Positions 1-12,515 are shown, counted from the stretch's first letter. The stretch: DNA of 64,000 nt from Vibrio ishigakensis (GCF_024347675.1 NZ_AP024881.1:1-64000); one strand, 5' to 3'. Numbers and translations are program-made. The notes: generated by a model not told the origin, from the sequence alone.

Positions 1-1401
1 GTGTCATCTTCGCTTTGGACGCAATGTTTGCAGCAGCTTCAGGAAGAACTTCCTGCAACAGAATTCTCAATGTGGGTTCGACCACTACAAGCGGAGCTAA
101 GCGATAATACGCTAACCCTGTTTGCACCAAACCGCTTTGTTTTAGATTGGGTACGCGATAAGTACATCAATAGCATCAATCGCCATCTACAGCAGTTCTG
201 CGGAAATGATATTCCTAGCTTACGTTTCGAAGTAGGTAGCAAGCCTGTATCTGCGCCACCAGCACCGAAAAAGTCGGCCGCTGATGTGGCTGCTGAGTCT
301 TCAGCTCCAGCTCAGTTGGCTCGTCGCCAGCAAATCCACAAAACTTGGGATAAAGAGACTGAGGTTGCTGATATTGCCTATCGTTCGAACGTGAACCCTA
401 AGCACAGATTCAACAACTTCGTTGAGGGTAAGTCGAATCAGCTTGGCTTAGCGGCTGCGCGTCAGGTATCGGACAACCCAGGTGCGGCATACAACCCACT
501 GTTCCTTTATGGTGGCACTGGCCTAGGTAAGACTCACCTATTGCACGCAGTAGGTAATGCCATTGTGGACAATAAGCCAAATGCCAAGATTGTGTATATG
601 CACTCTGAACGTTTCGTGCAGGATATGGTTAAAGCACTGCAGAACAACGCTATTGAAGAGTTTAAGCGCTATTACCGCAGTGTTGATGCCTTGCTTATCG
701 ATGATATTCAATTCTTTGCCCACAAAGAGCGCTCTCAGGAAGAATTCTTTCATACCTTCAATGCGCTGCTAGAGGGCAACCAACAGATTATCCTTACGTC
801 TGACCGATACCCTAAAGAGATCACTGGGGTAGAAGATCGCCTGAAATCGCGATTCGGTTGGGGTCTAACGGTAGCTATCGAGCCACCAGAGCTTGAGACT
901 CGCGTAGCTATCTTGATGAAGAAGGCCGAAGACCATCAGATCCATCTGGCTGATGAAGTGGCGTTCTTTATCGCAAAACGTCTACGTTCGAACGTTCGTG
1001 AACTGGAAGGGGCATTGAACCGTGTTATCGCGAATGCCAACTTTACCGGTCGTCCTATTACTATCGATTTCGTGCGCGAGGCATTGCGTGACCTGCTGGC
1101 TCTGCAAGAGAAGCTGGTTACCATAGACAATATTCAAAAAACGGTAGCGGAATACTATAAGATCAAGGTAGCCGACCTACTGTCTAAGCGTCGTTCTCGC
1201 TCTGTAGCGCGTCCGCGTCAGCTTGCTATGGCATTGGCCAAAGAGTTGACTAACCACAGCTTGCCTGAGATTGGCGATGCTTTTGGTGGTCGTGACCATA
1301 CTACGGTTCTGCACGCATGTCGTAAGATCGATCAACTGCGCGAAGAGAGTCACGATATTAAAGAAGACTACTCTAACCTTATCCGCACACTGTCATCATA
1401 A
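1..1401 (+). CDS. dnaA: Chromosomal replication initiator protein DnaA
   Basis: Initiator AAA+ ATPase that binds DnaA boxes at oriC, melts the duplex and helps load DnaB. The 466-residue protein starts with GTG at the first base of the window, so its promoter and leader lie outside. Visible parts are the N-terminal partner-binding domain I (about 1-75), a variable Ala/Pro-rich linker (80-110), Walker [10 protein letters not shown] at 171-179, Walker B LLIDD at 231-235, and the C-terminal DNA-binding signature [12 protein letters not shown] at 429-440. Length is normal for gammaproteobacteria. It leads the classic dnaA-dnaN-recF-gyrB cluster, with dnaN 15 bases downstream. In E. coli-type genomes oriC is near mnmG rather than next to dnaA, so no origin is expected here and I saw no DnaA-box cluster. 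Confidence 0.98.
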   Translation: MSSSLWTQCLQQLQEELPATEFSMWVRPLQAELSDNTLTLFAPNRFVLDWVRDKYINSINRHLQQFCGNDIPSLRFEVGSKPVSAPPAPKKSAADVAAESSAPAQLARRQQIHKTWDKETEVADIAYRSNVNPKHRFNNFVEGKSNQLGLAAARQVSDNPGAAYNPLFLYGGTGLGKTHLLHAVGNAIVDNKPNAKIVYMHSERFVQDMVKALQNNAIEEFKRYYRSVDALLIDDIQFFAHKERSQEEFFHTFNALLEGNQQIILTSDRYPKEITGVEDRLKSRFGWGLTVAIEPPELETRVAILMKKAEDHQIHLADEVAFFIAKRLRSNVRELEGALNRVIANANFTGRPITIDFVREALRDLLALQEKLVTIDNIQKTVAEYYKIKVADLLSKRRSRSVARPRQLAMALAKELTNHSLPEIGDAFGGRDHTTVLHACRKIDQLREESHDIKEDYSNLIRTLSS

Positions 1402-1416
1402 CGGATCTGATTTTCT

Positions 1417-2517
1417 ATGAAATTTACCATCAATCGTCAGTCACTACTGAAACCTCTTCAACAAGTCTCTGGCGCCCTAGGTGGCCGTCCTGCGCTTCCT
1501 ATTCTAGGCAACGTTCTACTTAAGGTTGAAGACGGTATGCTTTCAATGACAGCTACCGACCTTGAGGTTGAGTTGATCAGCAAGGTAGAACTAGAAAATG
1601 AGTTTGAGCCGGGTAGTATCACAGTACCTTCGCGTAAGTTCCTAGATATCTGTCGTGGTCTTCCAGATACTTCTGATATCACAGTTGCACTAGACGCTGA
1701 GCGTGTTGTGGTTCGCTCTGGTCGCAGTCGCTTCTCACTAGCAACCTTGCCGGCTATCGACTTTCCAAATATCGAAGATTGGCAGTCAGAGACTGAGATT
1801 ACCCTTTCTCAAGCAGCACTTAAGGGCCTTATCGAGAAGACGCAATTCTCTATGGCTAACCAAGACGTGCGTTATTACCTAAACGGTATGCTATTTGAAA
1901 TCGATGGCAATCAACTGCGTTCGGTTGCGACCGATGGTCACCGTATGGCAGTAGCTGAGGCTGGTATCGAGCAATCATTGCCACAAAGCCAGGTGATCGT
2001 ACCGCGTAAGGGTGTACTTGAGCTGACTAAGATCCTTGAGATGCCTGAAGAAATGGTAACCCTGCAGGTAGGTAGCTCGAACATCCGCGCTAGCGTAAAC
2101 AACTTTGTGTTCACCTCTAAGCTGGTGGATGGTCGCTTCCCGGATTATCGCCGTGTAATGCCAAAAGACCCAACCAAAACGGTTGTGGCTGAGTGTGATG
2201 AGCTGCGTCAGGCATTCTCTCGTGCAGCTATCCTGTCGAATGAGAAGTTCCGTGGCGTTCGTGTAAACCTGTCTAATGGCACTATGCAGATCACCGCAAA
2301 CAACCCAGAGCAAGAAGAGGCTCAAGAGGTGGTTGACGTGGAATATGAAGGCGAAGAGCTAGAGATCGGTTTCAACGTTAGCTATGTTCTGGATGTGCTG
2401 AACACCTTGCGTTGTGAGAAGGTTACCTTCGGTATGTCTGATGCCAACGCCAGTGCCTTGGTTGAGAATACAGAAGATAGCAGCGCTCAGTACGTTGTTA
2501 TGCCTATTCGACTCTAA
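1417..2517 (+). CDS. dnaN: DNA polymerase III sliding clamp, beta subunit
   Basis: The ring-shaped dimeric clamp that tethers DNA polymerase III and repair polymerases to DNA. At 366 residues it has the standard length for three repeated clamp domains. The N-terminus ([19 protein letters not shown]), the internal ATDGHRMA segment and the C-terminus ending QYVVMPIRL are typical of the family; the last residues help form the hydrophobic pocket that binds clamp-binding motifs. It lies 15 bases after dnaA, and its TAA shares one base with the ATG of recF (TAATG), which suggests translational coupling. Co-transcription with dnaA is inferred because there is no terminator between them. Confidence 0.98.
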   Translation: MKFTINRQSLLKPLQQVSGALGGRPALPILGNVLLKVEDGMLSMTATDLEVELISKVELENEFEPGSITVPSRKFLDICRGLPDTSDITVALDAERVVVRSGRSRFSLATLPAIDFPNIEDWQSETEITLSQAALKGLIEKTQFSMANQDVRYYLNGMLFEIDGNQLRSVATDGHRMAVAEAGIEQSLPQSQVIVPRKGVLELTKILEMPEEMVTLQVGSSNIRASVNNFVFTSKLVDGRFPDYRRVMPKDPTKTVVAECDELRQAFSRAAILSNEKFRGVRVNLSNGTMQITANNPEQEEAQEVVDVEYEGEELEIGFNVSYVLDVLNTLRCEKVTFGMSDANASALVENTEDSSAQYVVMPIRL

Positions 2518-3611
2518 TGCCACTCAGTCGTTTAATCGTAAAACAATTTCGAAACATTGAAGCCTGCGATATTAGCCTATCGTCAGGCTTCAATTTTCTT
2601 GTGGGTGCCAATGGCAGCGGAAAGACCTCTCTTTTGGAGGCTGTCTATCTGCTTGGTCATGGACGCTCATTTAAAAGCTCTATTACAGGGCGCATCATTC
2701 AGCATGAACACCCAGAGCTGTTTGTACATGGTCGCCTAGACACCCTCAGCGGTATGCCACTGCCTATCGGTATCAATAAGCGCAGAGATGGCACTACCGA
2801 GGTGAAAATAGCAGGGCAGTCAGGCCAGAAACTGGCTGAACTTGCTCAGGTGCTTCCGCTTCAGCTAATTCATCCTGAAGGCTTTGATCTTCTTACCGAT
2901 GGCCCTAAGCATAGACGTGCCTTTATTGATTGGGGCGTGTTCCATTGTGAACCGCGATTCTATGAGGTGTGGGGGCGTATCAAGCGTCTTAACAAGCAAC
3001 GCAATGCGCTTCTTAAAACGGCCACAGGCTATCATGAGCTGAAATTCTGGGATCAAGAGCTGGCTAAACTGGCTGCTCAGATCTCAGAGTGGCGTGCGAC
3101 CTACGTGGAGCAGCTCATCGAGGTGGCTCAGCCTCTGTGTCAAGAATTCTTACCTGAATTCGAAGCCAAGATGGCTTTCTATCAAGGCTGGGAGAAAGGT
3201 GCTGACTATGCCGAAGTTTTGCAAAACAATTTCGAGCGAGATCAGCAACTTGGCTATACTTTCAGTGGGCCGAATAAAGCGGACCTAAAAATTCGAATCA
3301 AGGGCACCCCAGTTGAGGATATTCTCTCGCGTGGGCAACTTAAGCTCTTGGTGTGTGCTCTGCGTGTAGCGCAGGGACAACACCTAACCAAACTGACTCA
3401 AAAGCAGTGCATTTATCTTATCGACGACTTCGCTTCCGAGCTTGATAGTCAACGACGTGCACGCCTTGCTACTTGTCTGAAAGAGACTGGCGCACAAGTA
3501 TTTGTAAGTTCTATAACTGAAAGCCAAATTTCTGACATGATGAGTGAAAATAGCAAGATGTTTCATGTGGAACGTGGCAAAATAGAGGCAGTAAATATTG
3601 AACCTGAATAG
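2517..3611 (+). CDS. recF: DNA replication and repair ATPase RecF
   Basis: SMC-like ATPase of the RecFOR pathway that helps load RecA at single-strand gaps. The protein has 364 residues, the usual length. Walker [10 protein letters not shown] lies at residues 30-38, an ABC/SMC-type signature around [10 protein letters not shown] near residue 268, and Walker [12 protein letters not shown] near residue 303. The start codon overlaps the dnaN stop by one base, so expression probably depends on re-initiation, which fits the low level expected for RecF. About 200 bases containing two inverted repeats separate it from gyrB. Confidence 0.97.
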   Translation: MPLSRLIVKQFRNIEACDISLSSGFNFLVGANGSGKTSLLEAVYLLGHGRSFKSSITGRIIQHEHPELFVHGRLDTLSGMPLPIGINKRRDGTTEVKIAGQSGQKLAELAQVLPLQLIHPEGFDLLTDGPKHRRAFIDWGVFHCEPRFYEVWGRIKRLNKQRNALLKTATGYHELKFWDQELAKLAAQISEWRATYVEQLIEVAQPLCQEFLPEFEAKMAFYQGWEKGADYAEVLQNNFERDQQLGYTFSGPNKADLKIRIKGTPVEDILSRGQLKLLVCALRVAQGQHLTKLTQKQCIYLIDDFASELDSQRRARLATCLKETGAQVFVSSITESQISDMMSENSKMFHVERGKIEAVNIEPE

Positions 3612-3694
3612 CGGTTCCGGCTCGACTGACAGTGGCTCGACCACTCAATTTTGAGTTTATCGCCAAAATACGCTTTCATAGGATTGAACCCTAA

Positions 3695-3795
3695 TAAAAG
3701 TCGACTTTTACTTTGGCACAAGGACAGGCTCCGGCGGGATAACGTCGCAGTCCACAACGTATTCAAAATAGATGGCTGAAGCCAAGCTTCAGTCC
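3695..3795 (+). promoter_or_regulatory. gyrB leader with two inverted repeats
   Basis: The 201-base recF-gyrB gap holds a perfect 16-base palindrome, TAAAAGTCGACTTTTA, at 3695-3710. It also holds a hairpin with arms 3774-3782 and 3786-3794 and a CAA loop (GGCTGAAGC against GCTTCAGTC, one G-T pair). The second hairpin ends 18 bases before the gyrB ATG, just upstream of the ribosome-binding region AGAGAGTAA (3802-3810). Neither has a terminator U-run. The structures are seen directly; a role in gyrB expression, or as DNA sites, is inference. Confidence 0.45.
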
Positions 3796-3809
3796 CTAAT
3801 AGAGAGTAA

Positions 3810-6230
<2,421 letters not shown>

Positions 6231-6253
6231 TCTGGTATACCATCCCTTATCAC

Positions 6254-6286
6254 AATAAAGCTGGCCAACTGGTCAGCTTTATTTTT
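6254..6286 (+). terminator. Rho-independent terminator of gyrB
   Basis: Thirteen-base-pair stem with arms 6254-6266 and 6271-6283 (AATAAAGCTGGCC against GGTCAGCTTTATT, one G-T pair) and an AACT loop. The right arm runs into a T tract ending at 6286. It lies 23 bases after the gyrB stop. Confidence 0.9.
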
Positions 6287-6361
6287 GTGCGCTATTTGTT
6301 CAATTCTGTGTTAAGTTCGGTGCCTCTGAAATAGTTCCCTAGCAGTTTGTAAGAAAGTTTT

Positions 6362-7240
6362 ATGTTTGCAAATATCAGAATGGTGGCATTCGCACTCTTG
6401 GTGACCTTAAACACAGCGTGGACTGCGCTGGTGGTGTGCCTGTTTGCGATCCCAAAAATCATCGTGCCTATCAAGCCGTTTCAAATAGCAATGTCGCGTC
6501 TGGCTAACGCTCAATTTAGATTCTGGGCAACTCTAAACCTTTGGATGCTGAAGGCGAATAACCGTATCGAGTGGCAGATCGAGGGCAGTGAGGATATCTC
6601 ATTAAAACAGTCCTATATGCTTATCTCTAATCACCTAAGTTGGGCTGATATCGTTATTCTCTCCTCGGTGATTAAGGACAAGGCGCCAATGCCTAAGTTC
6701 TTCCTTAAACACGACCTTTTGTATGTTCCTTTTGTAGGACTTGCGTGCTGGGGCTTAAACATGCCGTTTATGAAACGTCACTCTCGTGAGTATTTGATTC
6801 GTCATCCAGAGCGTCGCAATGATGACTTCAATGCTATCAAGCGCGCCAGTGAGCAGTTCAAGGGCGTTCCGACTACGGTAGTAAACTTCGTTGAGGGTAC
6901 ACGAGTAAATCAAGAAAAACTGTCTACCATGAAGACCCCATACAACCATCTTCTAAAACCTAAGACGGGTGGTGTGGCGTTTGCTCTAGATGCGATGCGT
7001 CATGACATTGACGGTATTCTAGATTTCACTATTGCCTACCCAGAAAACCAAGAGAGCCCGTTTAAGGACCTTTTGCAGGGTAAGTTAACCAAGATAGTGG
7101 TGAAGATTGACCTGTGTCCTATGGATGAAAACACCAGTGGAGACTACTTTAACGACAAGGCGTTCAAGCGCCGTTTCCATGCTTGGCTGAATAATCAGTG
7201 GCAGGAAAAGGACGAGTATCTCTCCACCATCTACAAATAA
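6362..7240 (+). CDS. YihG-type membrane acyltransferase (1-acylglycerol-3-phosphate acyltransferase family)
   Basis: Inner-membrane acyltransferase of the PlsC superfamily, 292 residues. The family moves acyl groups onto lysophospholipids; E. coli YihG is a paralog of PlsC that influences phospholipid acyl composition. A hydrophobic N-terminal segment (residues 6-35) anchors it. The catalytic HX4D motif is H91 to D96 (SNHLSWAD), and the substrate-binding EGTR motif is at 178-181. These place it in the family with confidence; the YihG subtype is inferred from overall appearance and length. It is monocistronic, between the gyrB terminator and the hairpin at 7248-7281. Exact acyl donor and acceptor cannot be read from the sequence. 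Confidence 0.8.
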   Translation: MFANIRMVAFALLVTLNTAWTALVVCLFAIPKIIVPIKPFQIAMSRLANAQFRFWATLNLWMLKANNRIEWQIEGSEDISLKQSYMLISNHLSWADIVILSSVIKDKAPMPKFFLKHDLLYVPFVGLACWGLNMPFMKRHSREYLIRHPERRNDDFNAIKRASEQFKGVPTTVVNFVEGTRVNQEKLSTMKTPYNHLLKPKTGGVAFALDAMRHDIDGILDFTIAYPENQESPFKDLLQGKLTKIVVKIDLCPMDENTSGDYFNDKAFKRRFHAWLNNQWQEKDEYLSTIYK

Positions 7241-7247
7241 TTTTATG

Positions 7248-7286
7248 AATAGGGGTTGAATTAAAAGATTCAGCCCCTATTTCTTT
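7248..7286 (+). terminator. Hairpin terminator after the acyltransferase, overlapping a sigma32-like promoter
   Basis: Perfect stem apart from one G-T pair: arms 7248-7260 (AATAGGGGTTGAA) and 7269-7281 (TTCAGCCCCTATT), loop TTAAAAGA, followed by a modest T-rich run (TTCTTT). It lies right after the acyltransferase stop. The same bases read as a heat-shock promoter: GTTGAA at 7255-7260, a 13-base spacer, and CCCCTATTT at 7274-7282, close to the sigma32 consensus (CTTGAA / CCCCAT-T). The stem is certain; which function dominates is not. Confidence 0.65.
7255..7282 (+). promoter_or_regulatory. Candidate sigma32 (RpoH) heat-shock promoter for the ibpA-type gene
   Basis: GTTGAA (7255-7260), a 13-base spacer and CCCCTATTT (7274-7282) resemble the RpoH consensus. 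The site is about 185 bases upstream of a small heat-shock gene, a gene class normally driven by RpoH, so a leader long enough to carry the downstream RNA thermometer would result. It sits inside a terminator-like stem, so the match could partly be a by-product of that stem. Confidence 0.5.
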
Positions 7287-7411
7287 ATACAGGAAGGATG
7301 CCATAAGGGCCTTCCCAACTGGATAAACCGAATTCGCTCAAGAGAGGAATTCTGTGTCCAAAACTTTAACCAATTGAGAACCATGTCCAAGACGGAATGG
7401 GGATCGATTCA

Positions 7412-7469
7412 CTTAAATCCAACTCTCTGGATTTAGGTCTATTGCTTATATTTGAGGATAGTTATTATG
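7412..7469 (+). promoter_or_regulatory. ROSE-type RNA thermometer in the ibpA leader
   Basis: The last hairpin before the start codon pairs 7439-7443 with 7457-7461 and 7445-7448 with 7453-7456. It leaves G7444 bulged inside the diagnostic UUGCU (7442-7446) opposite the ribosome-binding sequence GAGGA (7454-7458). The loop is UAUU. This is the ROSE arrangement: the anti-SD with a conserved unpaired G masks the SD at low temperature and melts on heat shock. A second stem sits just upstream (arms 7412-7420 and 7429-7437). ROSE elements are established in front of ibpA-type genes in other proteobacteria; here the call rests on the visible pairing. Confidence 0.8.
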
Positions 7470-7904
7470 AGAACTGTAGATTTCACTCCTTTGTACCGCA
7501 ACGCTATTGGCTTTGATCGTCTATTCAATATGATGGAAACGTCATCAGCGAAAAATACCTCTGGCGGTTACCCTCCATACAACATCGAACAGCAAGATGA
7601 GAACAAGTACCGTATTACTATGGCGGTTGCTGGTTTTGCTGAAGAGCAGCTAGATATCACTCAAAAAGAGAACGTGCTGATCGTTCGTGGTGAGCGCAAA
7701 GCTGAGGAAGGTAAGAGCTATATCTATCAAGGCATCGCAGAACGCGACTTCGAGCGTAAGTTCCAACTGGCGGACTACGTTAAGGTTATCGGCGCAACCA
7801 TGGAAAATGGCCTGCTACACGTTGACCTAGAGCGTGAAATTCCAGAAGCGATGAAGCCTCGTAAGATTGCGATTAACGGTAGCAACCTAATCGAAAACAA
7901 ATAA
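7467..7904 (+). CDS. ibpA: Small heat-shock protein, IbpA type (Hsp20 family)
   Basis: ATP-independent holdase that binds aggregating proteins during heat stress and hands them to DnaK and ClpB. The start is set at ATG 7467 (145 residues), not an in-frame TTG at 7452, because the ribosome-binding GAGGA (7454-7458) would lie inside the longer version. The N-terminus [20 protein letters not shown] is typical of IbpA. The alpha-crystallin domain follows at about 33-125 (PPYNIEQ...[10 protein letters not shown]...LIVRGER...), ending in the conserved [10 protein letters not shown] strand. The C-terminal PRKIAIN segment matches the usual I-X-I anchoring motif. A single-gene unit: thermometer upstream, terminator downstream. 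The heat-shock control is inferred from the promoter and ROSE hairpin. Confidence 0.92.
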   Translation: MRTVDFTPLYRNAIGFDRLFNMMETSSAKNTSGGYPPYNIEQQDENKYRITMAVAGFAEEQLDITQKENVLIVRGERKAEEGKSYIYQGIAERDFERKFQLADYVKVIGATMENGLLHVDLEREIPEAMKPRKIAINGSNLIENK

Positions 7905-7920
7905 GCTGTTATAAAGAGTG

Positions 7921-7946
7921 AAAGAGCGCCAAAGGGCGCTCTTTTT
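7921..7946. terminator. Bidirectional terminator between ibpA and avtA
   Basis: Ten-base-pair stem AAAGAGCGCC (7921-7930) with GGCGCTCTTT (7935-7944), loop AAAG, and U-runs on both strands. The converging avtA stop codon begins immediately to the right at 7946-7948, so the hairpin serves both genes. Confidence 0.88.
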
Positions 7947-9208
7947 TATGCTTGGCTATAAGCCTTTTTCACTTCCTCGGCGATGATAGCGATACCGCGT
8001 TGCATGTCTTCATCGCTCTGCACATAGTTCATGCGGAGGCATTGATGCGCATGGTCCCAATCATCATCCTGACCAAAGAAGAAATACTCTCCTGGGACGA
8101 TCAGCACGCCGCGTGCTTTGAGTCTCTTGTATAGCTCCATAGTGGTGATAGGTAGTTCATCGAACCATAGCCATAGGAACATGGCGCCTTCAGGTTTATG
8201 GATTCTAAATCTCGGTTCATCGATAGCTTGTTGTAATAGCTCTACCGCATGCTGAGACTTGCCTTGATAGAAAGGCTTGATAACGTCGTTACTCAGACGA
8301 AGCAGGTCGTTGGACTCAATCATATGCTGAGCGATAGCAGGACCAATACTGCCTGGGGCAAGACCAATAATGCCATTGATGTTGGTTAGAGCTTGAGTGA
8401 TCTCCTCATTGGCGATCACTATGCCGCATCTTAGACCTGGCAGCCCCAACTTAGACAGACTCATACATAAGATGGTGTTGTCGTTATAAAAAGGCTTAGC
8501 ATCCTCAAACACGATGTTCGGGAAAGGCGTGCCGTAGGCATTATCTATGATAAGTGGGATATTGTGCTTACGCGCTAGCTCATCCAGTTTCTCTATCTCT
8601 TCATCGGTAAGTAGGTTACCGGTTGGGTTGGTCGGGCGGGAAGCACAGATAGCGGCTACCGAATCGTCAACTTCTAGCTCAGAGAAATCCACGTGATATT
8701 TGAACTGGCGGTCTTCGAGTAGCTCAATCTCTGGCTTATAAGAGACAAATATATCGTCGTCGATACCCGAGTCGCAGTAACCAATATATTCAGGTGCTAG
8801 TGGAAGCAGGATCTTCTTATGCGATCCATCTTGTTGCTTACCCGCAAGCAGGTTGAACAGATAGAAGAAGGCGCTTTGGCTGCCGTTGGTCAGAGAGATG
8901 TTCTTCTCACTGATGTCCCAGCTATAGGTATCTTTCAGTAGCTTAGCTAGGCCTTTAACAAAGGTGTCTTTGCCTTGGGGGCCATCGTAGTTGGCCATAG
9001 CCGAAACCAACTCACCACTGGCGAGCATCTCTTGGCTTACCTTAGAGAAATAATCCATCATCTGTGGAATTGAGGCAGGATTGCCACCACCGAGCATCAG
9101 GGCACCAGGAGTACGCAGACCATCATTAAGGTCATCCATCAACTGAGTGATTCCTGAATAGCGATTAAACTTTTCGCCGAACTTGGAGTAGCTTTTCGAG
9201 GTAGACAT
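7946..9208 (-). CDS. avtA: Valine--pyruvate aminotransferase
   Basis: PLP-dependent fold-type I aminotransferase (transaminase C) that exchanges amino groups between valine/2-ketoisovalerate and alanine/pyruvate. The protein has 420 residues. The PLP Schiff-base lysine is K253 in SLSKLGLPGLR; the SRPTNPTGN substrate loop is at 190-198 and the IDNAYG strand with the cofactor-ring Asp and Tyr at 221-226. The N-terminus (FGEKFNRYSGITQLMDDLNDG) matches AvtA rather than AspC or AlaA paralogs. It reads toward ibpA and is a single-gene unit; the glyS terminator lies upstream. AvtA in this position near glyQS is common in vibrios. Confidence 0.92.
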   Translation of the reverse strand: MSTSKSYSKFGEKFNRYSGITQLMDDLNDGLRTPGALMLGGGNPASIPQMMDYFSKVSQEMLASGELVSAMANYDGPQGKDTFVKGLAKLLKDTYSWDISEKNISLTNGSQSAFFYLFNLLAGKQQDGSHKKILLPLAPEYIGYCDSGIDDDIFVSYKPEIELLEDRQFKYHVDFSELEVDDSVAAICASRPTNPTGNLLTDEEIEKLDELARKHNIPLIIDNAYGTPFPNIVFEDAKPFYNDNTILCMSLSKLGLPGLRCGIVIANEEITQALTNINGIIGLAPGSIGPAIAQHMIESNDLLRLSNDVIKPFYQGKSQHAVELLQQAIDEPRFRIHKPEGAMFLWLWFDELPITTMELYKRLKARGVLIVPGEYFFFGQDDDWDHAHQCLRMNYVQSDEDMQRGIAIIAEEVKKAYSQA

Positions 9209-9304
9209 ACGGGTCCCTGACTATTTCTCAATAAATTATAGGAAAGAGAGAAACCTTAGCTCAGGGGGAGGGCGATACTCAATAGGTGGAAGTTAAATTT
9301 CTGA

Positions 9305-9331
9305 ATAAAAAGCCCAGCGTTATGCTGGGCT
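9305..9331 (-). terminator. Rho-independent terminator of glyQS
   Basis: Stem AGCCCAGC (9311-9318) and GCTGGGCT (9324-9331) with a five-base loop; on the minus strand it is followed by a T run (the As at 9306-9310). It begins 10 bases beyond the glyS stop. Confidence 0.88.
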
Positions 9332-9340
9332 CTTTTGGGA

Positions 9341-11407
9341 TTATTTCTGCAGAAGAGAAATATCTGCGATTTCTAAGAACAGGTTACGCAGGTTATTAAG
9401 CAGGGTTAGACGGTTTTTCTTCAATGCTTCGTCATCAGCCATAACCATAACGTTGTCGAAGAAGGCATCTACTGGCTCGCGAAGCTCAGCAAGCTTGCTT
9501 AGTGCTTGTTGGTAGTTACCCGTTTCAAATGCAGGCTCAAGCGCTTCAGTTAGCACTTCTACGCTTTCTGCTAGAACCTTCTCTGCATCTTCCTGAAGAA
9601 GAGCAAGGTCGATTTCGCTGGCTAGCTCACCATCGAACTTAGCTAGGATGTTACCTACACGCTTGTTCGCTGCTGCTAGAGATTCTGCTGCATCTAGACC
9701 ACGGAAGTGAGATACCGCCTTAACGCGTTGATCGAAATCCGCTGGTTTAGTTGGGCGACGTGCAAGAACCGCTTGAATGATGTCTACGCTGAAGCCTTCG
9801 TCTTGATACCAAGCGCGGAAGCGACCTAGCATAAAGTCGATAACGTCTTGCTCAACGTTTTCGTTGGTCAGCTTGGTACCGAACTGAACCTTAGCTTCAC
9901 GGATAAGGTCAACTAGGTCTAAGTTGTAGCCGTTCTCAACGATGATACGAAGCACACCTAGAGATGCACGGCGAAGTGCAAATGGGTCAGAACCCTTAGG
10001 TGCTTGGCCAATACCGAAGATACCAACGATAGTGTCTAGCTTGTCCGCCATAGCAACAGCTGAAGAGATACCAGTGCTTGGTAGGTCATCGCCAGCAAAA
10101 CGAGGCATGTACTGCTCGTATAGCGCTAGTGCTACTTGCTCATCTTCACCGTCGTGGGTTGCGTAGTGCATGCCCATAACACCCTGAGTATCGGTAAATT
10201 CGAATACCATAGAGGTCATTAGGTCACATTTAGCCAGTAGGCCAGCACGAGTCGCTTTCTCAACGTCAGCGTCGATCTGCTTAGCAATGTAGCCAGACAG
10301 TGCAGTAATGCGATCAGTCTTATCTTTGATAGTACCAAGCTGCTTCTGGAAAACAGCCTGCTCTAGCTCAGGTAGACGGTCGATAAGCGGACGCTTACGG
10401 TCAGTGTTAAAGAAGAACTCAGCATCAGCAAGGCGCGGACGAACTACCTTTTCGTTACCTTCGATAACGTGGCGAGGCTCTTTAGACTCGATGTTAGAAA
10501 CGAAGATAAAGTTAGGCAGTAGCTTCTTGTTCTCGTCGTAAACAGGGAAGTACTTCTGGTCACCCTTCATTGTGTAAACCAAAGCTTCAGAAGGAACCTT
10601 TAGGAACTCTTCTTCAAATTTTGCTGTTAGTACAACAGGCCATTCAACCAGAGAAGTTACTTCTTCTACTAGGTCATCTTCTAGATCAGCAATACCGCCA
10701 ACCGCTGCCGCTGCCTTTTCAGAATCCGCTAGGATGATAGCTTTACGCGCTTCGTAGTCAGCCATTACCTTGCCGCGCTCTTCTAGGATCGCAGGGTATT
10801 GCTCAGCTGAATCAATAGTGAACTCTTGCTCACCCATGAAGCGGTGACCACGGATAGTGCGGTCTGAAGTTACGCCAAGGATTTCACCTTCGATTAGGTC
10901 AGAGCCCATTAGCATAGTCAGAGTTTTAACTGGACGAATGAACTGAGTGGTCTTGTTACCCCAGCGCATTGGTTTTGCGATAGGTAGGTTGCCTAGAGCC
11001 TTAGCTGCTAGCTCAACCACGATCTCAGAAGTCGCTTGGCCTTTAACTTCTTGTTTAAATAGAAGCCATTCGCCTTTGTCCGTCTTAAGACGGTCAGCTT
11101 GGTCAACCGTGATACCGTTGCCACGAGCCCAGCCTTGAGCGGCTTTAGTTGGATTACCTTCTGCATCGAATGCAACAGAGATAGCTGGGCCGCGCTTCTC
11201 AACGACTTTGTCCGCTTGGCCTTCAGCTAGAGCTGCAACCTTAAGTGCAAGACGACGAGGAGCCGCATACCACTTAATGCCTTCGTGAGTTAGGTCTGCG
11301 CCTTTTAGCTCTGCTTCGAAGTTAGAAGCGAACGCTTCAGCTAGGGTGCGAAGCTGTGTTGGTGGTAGCTCTTCGGTACCCAGTTCAATTAGAAATTCTT
11401 TTGCCAT
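9341..11407 (-). CDS. glyS: Glycine--tRNA ligase beta subunit
   Basis: Beta subunit of the bacterial alpha2-beta2 glycyl-tRNA synthetase; it carries the tRNA-recognition and anticodon-binding parts that work with the alpha catalytic subunit. The protein has 688 residues from ATG 11407, which gives the family N-terminus [20 protein letters not shown] longer reading from 11437 would run into glyQ and is rejected. The HD-like segment and the C-terminal DALR-type anticodon-binding domain (roughly 580-688) are present by position. The start is two bases after the glyQ TAA, with a GAGGA ribosome-binding site inside the glyQ end, so the two subunits are translationally linked. Confidence 0.96.
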   Translation of the reverse strand: MAKEFLIELGTEELPPTQLRTLAEAFASNFEAELKGADLTHEGIKWYAAPRRLALKVAALAEGQADKVVEKRGPAISVAFDAEGNPTKAAQGWARGNGITVDQADRLKTDKGEWLLFKQEVKGQATSEIVVELAAKALGNLPIAKPMRWGNKTTQFIRPVKTLTMLMGSDLIEGEILGVTSDRTIRGHRFMGEQEFTIDSAEQYPAILEERGKVMADYEARKAIILADSEKAAAAVGGIADLEDDLVEEVTSLVEWPVVLTAKFEEEFLKVPSEALVYTMKGDQKYFPVYDENKKLLPNFIFVSNIESKEPRHVIEGNEKVVRPRLADAEFFFNTDRKRPLIDRLPELEQAVFQKQLGTIKDKTDRITALSGYIAKQIDADVEKATRAGLLAKCDLMTSMVFEFTDTQGVMGMHYATHDGEDEQVALALYEQYMPRFAGDDLPSTGISSAVAMADKLDTIVGIFGIGQAPKGSDPFALRRASLGVLRIIVENGYNLDLVDLIREAKVQFGTKLTNENVEQDVIDFMLGRFRAWYQDEGFSVDIIQAVLARRPTKPADFDQRVKAVSHFRGLDAAESLAAANKRVGNILAKFDGELASEIDLALLQEDAEKVLAESVEVLTEALEPAFETGNYQQALSKLAELREPVDAFFDNVMVMADDEALKKNRLTLLNNLRNLFLEIADISLLQK

Positions 11408-11409
11408 GA

Positions 11410-12333
11410 TTACTTTTCCTCGCCTTCTTTCTTGCACATTGGGAAGCCAAGAGCTTCACGGGATGCGTAGTACGCTTCTGCTACTGCTTTAGTCAGGTTG
11501 CGGATGCGAAGGATGTAACGTTGGCGCTCAGTTACTGAGATAGCTTTACGAGCATCTAGTAGGTTGAAAGCGTGTGCCGCCTTTAGGATGCGCTCGTAAG
11601 CTGGTAGAGGTAGAGGCTTCTCTAGCTCTAGTAGTTCTTTGGTTTCTTTTTCACATTGGTCGAAGAAGCCAAATAGGAAATCTACATCAGCGTGCTCGAA
11701 GTTATAGGTTGATTGCTCAACTTCGTTTTGATGGAAGATATCACCATAGGTCACTTTGCTACCGTCAGGTGCAACGTTCCAAACAAGGTCGTAAACAGAG
11801 TCTACTTCTTGAATATACATAGCTAGACGCTCGATACCGTAAGTGATCTCACCAGTTACTGGCTTACACTCAAGGCCACCTACTTGCTGGAAGTAAGTAA
11901 ACTGAGTTACTTCCATGCCGTTTAGCCATACTTCCCAGCCAAGACCCCATGCACCTAGGGTTGGGTTTTCCCAGTTATCTTCAACGAAACGTATGTCGTG
12001 AACCAGTGGGTCAATACCTAGAACTTCTAGAGAGCCAAGGTATAGCTCCTGGATGTTGTCTGGAGAAGGCTTAAGCGCTACCTGAAATTGGTAGTAGTGC
12101 TGAAGACGGTTTGGGTTTTCACCATAGCGCCCGTCAGTAGGTCGACGTGACGGTTGAACGTAAGCTGTCGACATTGGCTCTGGGCCAAGTGCTCGCAAAC
12201 ATGTCATTGGGTGAGAGGTGCCAGCACCTACTTCCATGTCTAGAGGTTGAACAATGGTACAGCCATTTTGAGCCCAATAATCCTGCAGCGCGAGGATCAT
12301 TCCCTGGAAGGTTTTGATGTCGAATTTTTGCAT
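11410..12333 (-). CDS. glyQ: Glycine--tRNA ligase alpha subunit
   Basis: Catalytic alpha subunit of the alpha2-beta2 class II glycyl-tRNA synthetase; it activates glycine with ATP. The protein has 307 residues. Visible family stretches are [17 protein letters not shown] at the N-terminus, the motif 2 region around [22 protein letters not shown], and [16 protein letters not shown]. It is the first gene of glyQS. A minus-strand TATAAT lies at 12380-12385, about 47 bases upstream of the start, and is a plausible -10 element; no convincing -35 was seen. No glycine riboswitch motif is visible in the 230-base upstream gap. Confidence 0.97.
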   Translation of the reverse strand: MQKFDIKTFQGMILALQDYWAQNGCTIVQPLDMEVGAGTSHPMTCLRALGPEPMSTAYVQPSRRPTDGRYGENPNRLQHYYQFQVALKPSPDNIQELYLGSLEVLGIDPLVHDIRFVEDNWENPTLGAWGLGWEVWLNGMEVTQFTYFQQVGGLECKPVTGEITYGIERLAMYIQEVDSVYDLVWNVAPDGSKVTYGDIFHQNEVEQSTYNFEHADVDFLFGFFDQCEKETKELLELEKPLPLPAYERILKAAHAFNLLDARKAISVTERQRYILRIRNLTKAVAEAYYASREALGFPMCKKEGEEK

Positions 12334-12515
12334 AGTCAGTTCGCGCGATGTGTCTGTCTAAAATGTGAAATAACGATAAATTATACCCAGTTATTGGGTT
12401 GGGTAGTAGTGAAAAAACATCCAATTCAGCCTTGTTTTGGCGTGAATGAGCCCAGAAAAGGCTTGGTTTAGAGGGATTTTGCACTCAAGAGGTAGGAAGA
12501 GCGGAAGGGGTAGAA

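Noticed and set aside
7452..7466. TTG at 7452 as the ibpA start
   Set aside because: It would place the Shine-Dalgarno sequence inside the coding region and add a non-family N-terminus; ATG 7467 fits.
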